A model generated the notes under the pieces. That model made no database searches, was not told the origin of the DNA, and saw only the letters and a list, made by a program, of their open reading frames with translations. From assembly GCF_040712315.1 (NCBI RefSeq), contig NC_134013.1, forward strand, positions 33,391,001 to 33,455,000: 64,000 bases of DNA, written 5' to 3'. Shown here one piece after another: positions 54,786 through 64,000 of this stretch; the first letter of the stretch is position 1; the number at the start of each line of letters is the position of its first letter. The stretch comes from Castanea sativa (lineage: Eukaryota; Streptophyta; Magnoliopsida; Fagales; Fagaceae). Both the position numbers and the translations under genes were made by a program.

Positions 54786-55584
54786 ATAAAAATAAAAAAT
54801 GCAAGCATGAAATCAGAACAAGAAGAAGTCTGGTTTTTGTGTACATACATGGTGAGTCATAATAGAATTGACAGCAAACATCATTTTTTTTTTTTTTTGT
54901 TAACAATTGAAAAGCACATTTTTGTTTGTTTTTGGCAACTTGAAGCACATTACTACAACTTGGACCCAAAAATTTACAATCACAAATTTTGTACTTCCAA
55001 AGGCAAAGAATTTTACAAAAATAGATATGAAGCAATTAGAAAATAAATATAAAAATTCTAAAACTAAATTATTAATCACAAGCTCCAATGAAAATAAAAT
55101 ATTATAAGTTTAGGTAATTTCAACTATCTTCAAATAACAATATTACTTTGCTTTTACAAAATAATGTTTCAACCATCCAAATTCAAATAAAAGAAATGTG
55201 CAAAGCTAGTAATCATTGGTGCATTTTATCAAACAGATGGAGTGCAGCAGGACTGAACACAAGAATAGGACATAAATTGTTCAAGATATCATTCCATCAA
55301 ACACTAATCATAATTCTCAAAGAGACCAACATGGTATCAGAGGAATGAAAAGAAAAAAAAAATCAAGAACACATGGCAGAAAATTTCATGGCCAAAAAAA
55401 TCTTGAAAAAAAATCTGGGAATTTCAAGATTTCCATTTATAATTTGACCCTGATACAGTGAAGTATCAACATCATATATATATATATATAAACTTGTCCA
55501 ACAAACCTCATTATTAGTCAGACTCTCTCTCTCTCTCTCTTTTAAAAAAGAAACGAAGTGGGTTCCTCAAAGGACTAAAAAGAG
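54786..55584. other. AT-rich DNA with microsatellites, no gene recognised
   Basis: Contains a T-run (54,885-54,899), (AT)n at about 55,474-55,490 and (CT)n at 55,523-55,540. Confidence 0.6.
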
Positions 55585-57258
55585 GGTTTTTTATTTTTCA
55601 AAATAACTATAAAATCCAAACAATATTATTAGTTAGCCAACGTTTGAAACTAATTTGGTTTCTAACAAATTGAGTTCTTTGAACTCGATTTTGGGCTTAT
55701 AAATCGAGTATAATGTACTCGTTATTCCTATCGTGGCACCAGCTGATGTAGACAAAGTGTCCACGTAGGCCTAGAAATTGAGTTCATTGAATTCAGTTTT
55801 GGGACATGGAAATCGAGTCCTTCGAACTCGAGTTCCTAGTCTGGTCCCACCAGGACCTTTTCATACTCAGGTTACGTGCTTAGGCACATGGATATCACTT
55901 TAAAGAAAATTGAGTCTACTGGACTCGATTTTGTGTCAGGTCCCACCACTGCTTTTCGGCCACGTGATATAACTCGAGTAAATTAGACTCGATTTCTCTG
56001 CTTTTGAAAATCAAGTCTACTGGACTTGATTTTAGTGAATGGTCCCCAGCCCATCCACGTGTCATGTGGGTCCCAACTGGGACCTTTTTTCCCCTTTTAC
56101 CCGGCTCACAGATCACTCTTTAGCCTCACATCCTCTCTTCAGCTCTCACACAACTTTTCTCAAGCTCACACTCACATTCCTTAAGTCTCACACAATTTGT
56201 CACATTAACAATCTCTCTCACATGTAATGTTTATACAATATTGGAAATATTTTTTGTTAGTTAATATTATGATTATTTGCTAGGTTTTTTTTTTTTAAGA
56301 AACAATTAGAACGTATTAGGTAAATTTTTGTTCTTTTGTTTGTTAGTGGAAATATTGTGATTATTTGTTAGTATACTGTGATTAGTTTATTTGTTAGTAT
56401 ATTGTGATTAATTGCTAGTTTTTAAAAAAAAATTAATATTATGATTAATTATTGGGAATATTTTTTTTTGTTAGTGTAAATACTATGATTAAATTATTTG
56501 CTAAGTTAAAAAAAAAATTAATATTGTGATTAATTATTGGGAATATTTATTTATTTTTTGTTAGTGTAAATATCGTGATTAAATTATTTGCTAAGTTTTT
56601 TTAAAAAATTAATATTGTGGTTAATTATTGAGAATATTTGTTTATTTTTTGTTAGTGTAAATATTGTGATTAAATTATTTGCTAGGTTTAAAAAAAAATT
56701 AATATTGTGAATAATTATTGAGAATATTTAGTATTGGGGGAATATTTAGTACCAAATATTGTTATTAATTATGTTATTACAACATATTGGGAATTTGTTT
56801 TTGTTAGTGTAAATATAGTGATTAATAATATGCTAGGTTTTAAAAAAAAAATCATATTGTGATTAAATATTGGGAATATTTAGTACTAAATATTGTGATC
56901 AATTGTTAGGAATATTTAGTACTTTTAGGTTTTTGTCATTGGTATGAAATGGATTATGAGTTTGGTACCTAAGACACCTATTTGTAGTCTTTTTAGCATA
57001 TATTGTTTCAAGATATATTTGTTTAAGATTTGTAACAGAGATTTCAATGGGTAACTGGTTGGTATAATATTTTTGTTCATCATAGCTTATTTGAATGGGT
57101 TTTCAAAGTCATGCTCCTAAAATGATTTGGATGTAAGTATATGCAAATTTGGTTGAGGTTAGTATTGTTGGCATGTCATACGCAAAGTTTTGTGATTGAT
57201 GTTGATTGTGAGTTATAAATTTGTCACTAACACAATTACACTTGATGATTTATAGGTT
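55585..57258 (+). mobile_element. MULE 5' terminal and leader region
   Basis: Non-coding sequence before the transposase. Between 55,670 and 56,040 AACTCGATTTT, TCGAGT and GACTCGATTTT recur in both orientations. From 56,100 to 56,220 there is a CTCACAC-rich pyrimidine stretch, then the tandem array. The left TIR edge is not pinned down; it probably lies near 55,585-55,600. Confidence 0.5.
56238..56885 (+). repeat. About 95-bp tandem repeats in the MULE leader
   Basis: Five to six copies of a unit like TTAATATTGTGATTAATTAT, TGGGAATATTT, TTTTTGTTAGTGTAAATAT, TGTGATTAAATTATTTGCTA, with decay at both ends. Confidence 0.85.
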
Positions 57259-57265
57259 GATAATG

Positions 57266-58711
57266 ATCCATATAAATATATACGGCGGTGGACCCCTTAG
57301 CAATGCCAACCCTTATGACAGATTTCCATTTCAAGGTCCGGGTATCCAGTGATGTTATATGATGATACGCCATAAGTCAAAGACCCTGAGTGATTTGAAG
57401 ATAAAAATTATGTAAGAGCTGCAACTGAATCATGCTTTGCATGACATACATATTACTTTCCATTCTCCACATGAAGTCCTCAATTAATGCATTAATTACA
57501 GATATATGGCGATAATAGAAGACAAACATGTGAAGATCATGTTTAACAAGATGCGTAAATGGGAACAAGTAGCAAATTTTGAGTTGTTCGTCACTTTGGA
57601 GCCTTGTGCGTAAGTCGGCGTAGAGGAAATTGTACAAACAACTACATCTTTACAGTTTGCAGTCCTAGATGATCAATGCACCACATTGGGAGGTTATACA
57701 CCCTCTTTTCAAGAGACACCAACAATAGTTGAGAGCGAACCTGCCAATAGATATAAAGATCAATTTTGTACACATCGAGGTGAATCCTCTACACTTCCAG
57801 TAGTTAAAGATAAAGACGAGCACTGTGTTAGGAAAGATCTTGACGATAGAGATGAGTACGAAGAGAGGGCTGAGCGAGGCCACTTTGACAGGGGTGTTGA
57901 TGACCATGAAATTACTCTCAATCCTCATGTTGATGATATGGATGAATGTGATGAAGATGATGTGGACACTATTGTTAGAGTTCAGCATGTTACAAATACG
58001 ACCCCCGTTTATGAACCTCCCACCTCATCATTTTATGCAAATACTTGAGAAAATATGGTTGATCCTGAAATTGTTGAGCAAGCATTTGCTTTTTCTTGGA
58101 ATGCGGACATGAATTTTTGTATAGGGTTGATTTTTGCGAATAAAGAAGCGGTGAAACGTGCATTAACAATTTATACTGTAAAGCATAACAGAAACTTTTT
58201 GACTAGTAAGTCGACCAAAAGTAGACTGTTTGTGAAGTGCATGGATGGGTCATGCAAGTGGTACGTTGGGGCAGTCATGAAGCCTATACATGGAATATGA
58301 ATGGCCACATCTTATAGGGGTCCTCATAGTTGTATGACCCTTGGCATGGCCTTTGATGGTAGAATGATGAATTGTAATTTTCTTGCAGCAGAATTTGTTC
58401 CAATGTTGCAAAAAAATCACATGGAAACAATTGATCACCTTAGAGATTTCATCAAAGCGAAGTATTATGAACATAAGCTTTTTTACTATAAGATATAAGA
58501 TGCGAAACAAAAGGCTATTGCAAAGATATTCGGGGATTGGGAAGAGTCTTATGAAAGGTTGAAAAAGTTGTTGTTGGCATACTTGGATTAAGAAACTGGC
58601 ACCCGGTACTAGTATCACACTGAACCGAGGAAGGAGTGCGGTGATACAATATTGCGCTATGTATTTTGGGCTTTTGCTCCATGCAATGAAGGATTTAGAC
58701 ATTGTAATCGC
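57266..58711 (+). pseudogene. MULE (MuDR-type) transposase, 5' half
   Basis: Starts MIHINIYGGGPLSNANPYDR. Then SDLKIKIM, ALHDIHITFHSPHEVLN, YMAIIEDKHVKIMFNKMRKW, ELFVTLEP, and an acidic stretch HVDDMDECDEDDVDTIVRV. The MuDR DNA-binding domain follows at 58,100-58,330: GLIFANKEAVKRALTIYTVK, SRLFVKCMDGSCKWYVGAVM, RGPHSCM. The linker ENYK-like region and RYVFWAFAPCNEGFRHC end just before the first DDE aspartate motif. Stops at about 57,342, 57,482, 58,048, 58,300, 58,498 and 58,592, plus frame changes. Everything after 58,711 that should be the DDE domain is missing and replaced by opposite-strand PMD sequence. Confidence 0.85.
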
Positions 58712-59440
58712 TTATCAAGTTATGATCAATCTCTCTAGATGGGGTCCTATACAACCCCTCTAATCCAATTCTCTTGACAATGTCGAGGACGCGATCATCC
58801 ACCATCGGGCTTCGTTTTCTGAACTCCTCATTACGACCATGACATTTCAATACCCCCGGATCCTGCACATGATAGAACCATGGTGATGAGATGCAATATG
58901 CCATAACCTTTGTATAAATGATTGTAGCTATTGTCTACAAAATATCCCATAAACTTTAATTGGAATTGAAGTGAGTTTATGACAACTTATTTAACGAAGC
59001 GTTTGTAGTCTCCTTCTTTTTTTTTATACAAAAACCAAAAATATAGAAGCTATATATCAAGATTAAGGTTCTGCTCAAGAAGAATTACATCAACAAAATC
59101 AAGAGTATAGCTTAAAAGGAAAATACTAGAGGTAGATAATTATTAAGAGACCATTTTGCAAGAACATAAGCAATCTAACTCAATCCAACTAATGGGAATG
59201 ACTATGCATTCAAAGCTAGTAATACCATTGACAAACTTAGAATTTTAGAACTGAAAAAAAAAATCAACATAATGTAAAAGGATAAGAAGATAATATAGAA
59301 ATTCAGTAGGTCGTCGGTTTTAATTTTACCTTGCCTTCCTAAACAGTGGACGATCGATGTTCTTTTAGAAACCTCAACACCGAACGATCCCTAGGACCAG
59401 GACCGAAATCATCAACCACCTCAGCAGCAACGACAACCAT
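58712..59440 (-). pseudogene. Plant mobile domain gene fragment, two exons
   Basis: Exon 1 (about 59,440-59,333) reads MVVVAAEVVDDFGPGPRDRS, then VLRFLKEHRSSTV*EGK and a donor AAG/GTAAAA. Exon 2 begins after ATGTGCAG at about 58,863: DPGVLKCHGRNEEFRKRSPM, VDDRVLDIVKRIGLEGLYRT, PSREIDHNLIS. This is the N-terminal part of the PMD family (annotated elsewhere as serine/threonine phosphatase 7 long form homologs; a PP7 catalytic domain is not present here). The junction with MULE sequence cuts the domain after NLIS. One stop in exon 1 (Trp to stop is likely). Confidence 0.75.
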
Positions 59441-60439
59441 TCTACACGAAGGTTAGGGAGTCAAGAGTAATATAAGCACATATTCAAGATAAATTGGGAA
59501 AGATCTCAATCTATAGCCTAATTTCTTGCACAAACAATAAGTAAAGCAACTACAGGGAATAAAGATACATATAAAAATTCAATATACTATCAACAATTGT
59601 AAAAGCAAAGCTTTATGTTAAGGGGTTGGTGATCAAAACCAAGTATACAAAGTAATTCAAAGGAAACTGTAAAGTAATTCAAATGTGCCAATTTTACGGG
59701 TTTGAATTACTGTGATCGAAACCAACTAACAATCACTCCAAAATTATGGCAATTCATGAAGTAAGTCGTAAGTGCATTTGGCTTAGATTGGTAATTCAAC
59801 ATGTTTGATAAAATTGTGGATTATCCTTAATCAAAGATAGCCCCTATAATAGTATACAAATGCAATGTTGCTTGTATCACTCATATTAGAGGGAGCTATA
59901 TAAAATGTAAACAAAACCAAACATATTTCTCCAAATACCACAATGCACAAAAGCTCCATAAGAGATAATATTTACGTCAATAAGATAGAATCAACTGAAT
60001 AGAAAAACTATCTAAATAGAAGACATCAACTTATTACTACTAGGTAAGTTCGGGTGACATTGCAAGGAGAAAATTGGCATATAACACCCATCTTTAAACA
60101 TATTCGTTAGTTAACATCGTTTTCAAACTAATTAGCAAACTAACATCTTGAGTTTCTTAGACACGATTTCACTGTAGCAACTCGAGTCTCACTTGAAACA
60201 ATTGATCACTTGATTGTTGTACTGTTCATTAATAATTATTTTCAAATCTAACCCCTATGGAAAAGAGATACACAAAAGAATCAAGTAAATTGCCTCACCT
60301 ACACAAAACCTTTTACCAAGTTTCTGTTATTCTCCTCTAATGTGATGCATAGAATTGAAAACGCTACCAAGTCATAGAAGCCATTCATAGGGTACATATT
60401 TTAGTAAGTAAATTGAAGGAGAGAAATGAGGTCCATCAT
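59441..60439. other. Non-coding, with a MULE-end-like stretch
   Basis: About 60,080-60,200 resembles the MULE leader start at 55,620-55,700 in the same orientation (TTAGTTAAC..., CAAACTAATT, GAGTTTCTTAGACACGATTT). No gene recognised. Confidence 0.4.
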
Positions 60440-61709
60440 TAGGGCTGTCCACGGGTCGGGCTGGGTTGGTTTTGGGCCCAAACCGAACTTGACTTGATTG
60501 GTTCGGGTTATTGAATTTCAAACCCGTATTTGACCGAATATTCGGGTCGGACCCAACATTTCGGGTAATCGGTGGTATGGGTTGGAGTTATCAGATTGAC
60601 GAGTCTGGGCCTCAAATTGGGCCGAAATTTTTAACATTATTAAAATTTTGGTAATTTCATTTTTGGGGGCCTTTTTAGCCCAAACTACTCAGTTTGGCAA
60701 TTGGAATTCGCTATATATATATTTCAAATTGAGCCTATTTTTACTAAATTTATTTTAAAATAGGGCTTCAAGCTTAACTACACTAGACCAATTGGCTTCA
60801 ATTAGGACATATCTAAAAGGCCCAAAAAATGCCTATTCTTTTTATCACCTGTGATCAACACAACACACCAAATTTTTTTTTTTATTTTTTTTTATCACCT
60901 GTGATTTGAAACAAGAAGCACCTATCAATCCCATACATAATTTCCCACATTAACCACAAAAAATAAACACAACAAATAATATAAGTACCTAGGCAGTAAG
61001 CTAGTAGCTCAACACTTACAAAACCTGCCAACCACAACAAATAATATTTCTAGCAACAAATAAACCCCAATACTACTATAGAGGCAGTTACTGCTAGTTT
61101 TTGGGCAGTAACCCATAAAGCAGAAAGCTTGGTAGTTATACAATGTTCCAAGCAATATAATTAGTTACAACAATCAAATATCATAGGTATTTCCAAAAAA
61201 TAGCTTTTCCAAAGCATTGAATGACTATTCTAAAGTTTATAAGTCTATACTAATAGAAAAGAAAACCTATGAAATAAGATTTCTTTTCTATATGCATTGA
61301 CAGTTGAGTATCGTTACAAGTTAGAAAAGTGACATGTCCAAAAAAGCTTCCAAAATATTTCCAAAAAGCTGCATTTTTTACAAAATAAATTATCATCCTC
61401 CTACAATAGACAGAAAAATTATTTAAGAAACAATACATTAGTACCAAATACAAGACCAACTAGTAAGGAAACCAAGTTTATAATAGTAGGGGGCTAAAGG
61501 CAGAATCATACCAAGTCAGCGATTAATCATCAATGCTAATTAAGGGTCGTTTGCCTAAAGTGGAACCCTTGGTATTTGCTGTTGCACTTGCTGTTGGTTG
61601 TTCATTTAAAACTAAAAAAGAATAGGAAATAAACACAATAGATTAAATTTTGCTTGAATACATAAGACTTTCAATAAAATTAATAGACTAAATTTCAGAA
61701 TTTAAACAT

Positions 61710-63807
61710 ATTACCTAAGTCAAGTAACTCCTCCTCCAATGCCTCTACATCATCCTTGACTTGCGATGAGAAATTGGAACTGTGGCTTGAAGCCAATTTT
61801 GTGAACATACAAGGTTTTGAACCATGAGAGGAGATAGTGAACTTCGAAATGGATTAATAATTCGACCTTCAGTGCTGAATGCAGACTTAAATACAACAGT
61901 AGAAACTGGTACAGCCAGCGCATCCTTAGCAACTTTAGACAACACTTGGTACCTACTACAATTGTCCCTCCACCACTCCAATATCTCAAAATTCACATCA
62001 TTTCTCCCATCACAGTTTTCAGCCAAATACTTCTCAAGCTCATTACTACAACCTGCAGATTGCTCAACTTCCAAAAAACGTTCATATCGCGAGTGAACTA
62101 TCACATATGGATCATTATCATCACTTTCCAATTCTGACCTCTCGCTTCCACTTTGTTCTTGCAAATTTGGTGAATGAATAGAAGAGTAAAAATTATACAA
62201 CTTATACAAAAGATCTTTTACCTTATCAACCATCACTTTTGCAACTAAATTCCCATAAATTTCAGAAAAAGATAACTTCAAAAATCTCAATTTTTTTTCA
62301 TGGATCAATAACCACAACCACATACAAAAGATCATTAATTTTCTCCCCTTCCCCCCAATACTTCTCAAATTTAGTCTGCCTGTTTGTGGCTGTGTTTTTT
62401 AAGAGAGTGTTTTGGGATTTAACTAAATTGGAAATACTCTCTTGAATAACAAAGATCTCATCATAGAAGGCATTTGAAGTAACGTACAAAGAACCAGAGA
62501 ATTTCTTCGTTGCATTATAAAAAAGCCTTAAGAAAGTCACAAATGACCTACAATTTTAGAAATCAGTCATACATGGAGATCCCAAACCACCACTATCTTC
62601 CTTGGTCTTAAAGTACGACGAATAACCATCATCTTTAAAATTCATTTTAAGGAACACTGTCTCAAACTTTTCAGCATTTTCTAACATGATATAGGTCGAG
62701 TTCCACCTAGTAGGTACATCTAGACTAAGAAGACTCTTGGACTTCATACCTAACCTCTCCATAAAACTCCTAAAAATTTGACTTCTATTGGGTGAGGACT
62801 TCACATACCTCATAGCTTCACGCACCTTAGCAACAAAACATCAATATCTTTCAAACCCTCCCCCACAATGAGATTTAGGATATGAGCACAACACCTCATG
62901 TGCATGTACTCCTTTCCTAAAACTGTTCCATTCCAATCTTTAGTCACCCTTTGCAAAAATTTAATTTTTGTTAAATTTGAGCTAGCATTATCCACTGTCA
63001 AGGTGAATATCCCATCAATACCCCATTCACGCAATGACATTTCAATTTTTCTACCTATAGGCTCCCCCTTGTGGTCTTCAATTTGACAAAAATTTAAAAT
63101 TCTCTTATGCAATTTCCAAGCATCATCAATAAAGTGACATGTGAGACACATATAATTTAAATTTTGAACAGAAGACCATGTGTCCGTAGTGAGACACACC
63201 GTACAACCCTTCAAGGATTTCCTTAGCTTCTCTCCATCACTATTATAAATGCCAATCACATCTCTAGCCACAGTTTAACGAGATGGGATATCCTTTAATC
63301 GTAGCTTAGGTTGTAAGGTAGTTACATACTTCTTAAACCCATATCCCTCGACATACCTAAAAGGAAACTCATCAATTACAATCATTTCGGCCAATGCCTT
63401 TCTAGAAGCCTCAACAGAAAAGGTTGTTGACACAAGGTGGAATCCGTCTTCTCCATCCTTTTTAGGTTCAAAAGCTAATGTTTTCTGCCCTTTAACTAGA
63501 TAATCTCTATTAGGGTTCTTGGGACATATTGGCACATAAGCTAACAAATTACTAGTACCACAACTCTTACTATCAGCATTATACGATTTTTGGCAAAAAT
63601 TACAAATAGCCTTAGTTTTACTAATATCACCCTCGCCTCAAAATAAGCCCAAGCAAGTGACTTTTTCCTACCACTACAAGTACCACTAACAGGAGCCGTC
63701 ATACTCACTTGGCATGGTGGAATTAGGAGCAACTCAGCAGCAGCAGCTGCTTCAGCTTGGGTAGCAGCTGGTGTTTGGACATAGGGTTCATCAGCGAAGG
63801 TTTCCAT
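61710..63807 (-). pseudogene. hAT-Ac transposase
   Basis: Starts METFADEPYVQTPAATQAEA. A BED zinc finger (AICNFCQKSYN...LLAYVPICP) lies near 63,530-63,630, with the expected His replaced by Tyr and a frameshift before it. The RNase H-like core shows TVCLTTDTWSSVQNLNYMCL (first D), FTLTVDNASSN (second D), RCCAHILNLIV and LDVPTRWNSTYIML. The C-terminal dimerisation region reads ELEKYLAENC, FEILEWWRDNCSRYQVLSKV, AKDALAVPVSTVVFKSAFST, then DVEALEEELLDLG after a frameshift. Stops near 63,275 and 62,556; other frame breaks near 62,815, 62,370 and 61,770. Transposition function lost. Confidence 0.88.
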
Positions 63808-64000
63808 GACCTAAAAAAACAAAGATACGCATTAGAAAACTAGAGTAACAAGTATAATTCATAGCTTTAATAGTAATAATAATAAATGATAACCACACAA
63901 ACCAAAATTAGGAATAGTCACATTATAATAATCTTCTCATATAATCAACTTCTTGGTGTTAAATGTGTTAAAAACAAAGCAAGGTAAACTAAAACTTCCA
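63808..64000 (-). other. Upstream leader of the hAT transposase
   Basis: AT-rich, with a short ATA/AAT repeat at 63,872-63,885. No TIR seen before the window ends. Confidence 0.5.

Larger units (their letters stand above)
60440..64000 (-). mobile_element. hAT-Ac type DNA transposon, right end outside window
   Basis: The left terminus TAGGGCTGTCCACGGGTCGG followed by repeated CGGGTT/GGGTCGG motifs is the typical end of plant hAT-Ac elements. A transposase pseudogene lies inside on the minus strand at 61,710-63,807. The adjacent TCCATCAT (60,432-60,439) would be the 8-bp TSD; its partner is beyond base 64,000. Confidence 0.75.

Noticed and set aside
58695..58904. Serine/threonine phosphatase gene
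   Set aside because: The name is inherited from annotation of PMD-containing proteins; no phosphatase catalytic motif is present.
1..64000. tRNA, rRNA or snoRNA genes
   Set aside because: No sequence with a credible cloverleaf or conserved RNA core was seen by eye; only SINE-type tRNA resemblance at 14,246 and 19,046.

Overview
This window is repeat-dense nuclear DNA of a flowering plant. The evidence is short GT..AG introns, a plant-type tyrosine phosphatase gene, and nested Ty3/gypsy, MULE, hAT, Harbinger, LINE and SINE insertions with plant-type domains. Several repeat families remind me of woody eudicots such as Fagaceae (oak or chestnut), but that is recollection and not a database result. 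One host gene looks intact. It is a minus-strand dual-specificity/tyrosine phosphatase of the PTP1 type at 27,530-35,602, with eight exons that join without a stop into 341 codons.

Layout. (1) 1-12,249: a degenerate Tat-like gypsy element on the minus strand (gag, protease, RT, two RNase H regions, integrase). It carries a plus-strand accessory gene related to the plant mobile domain (PMD), and its integrase is split by a related solo LTR with a 5-bp target-site duplication (TSD). (2) 12,365-20,380: a direct tandem duplication (copy A 4.8 kb, copy B 3.2 kb). Later insertions can be read against the other copy: a SINE, a hAT-type element, a Harbinger-type MITE, a 21-bp retroposed tail and a local internal duplication. 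(3) 20,521-25,850: a probable solo LTR with an internal repeat array, a foldback MITE and a LINE RNase H remnant. (4) 25,850-35,800: a Mutator-like MITE with a microsatellite, then the phosphatase gene. Its introns hold G-homopolymer tracts, a LINE fragment and a 135-bp tandem repeat. (5) 36,114-39,079: a 2,966-bp Mutator-like element with inverted ends and a perfect 9-bp TSD, carrying LTR-like and promoter-like cargo. (6) 39,879-51,027: a complete but coding-dead Tat-like gypsy element with 807-bp LTRs, a 5-bp TSD, dual RNase H, a tandem-repeat block, and a plus-strand multi-exon accessory gene different from the one in element 1. (7) 52,330-54,785: a shuffled partial copy of the phosphatase locus in which a LINE is fused in frame to phosphatase exon 2. 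(8) 55,585-59,440: the 5' half of a MULE transposase gene joined to an opposing PMD gene fragment. (9) 60,440-end: a hAT-Ac element, left end and transposase pseudogene visible.

No tRNA, rRNA, CRISPR array or bacterial feature was seen. The points of most interest are the two different antisense accessory genes in sister gypsy elements, the association of PMD sequence with two TE classes, the phosphatase-LINE chimera, and the cargo-bearing Mutator-like element.
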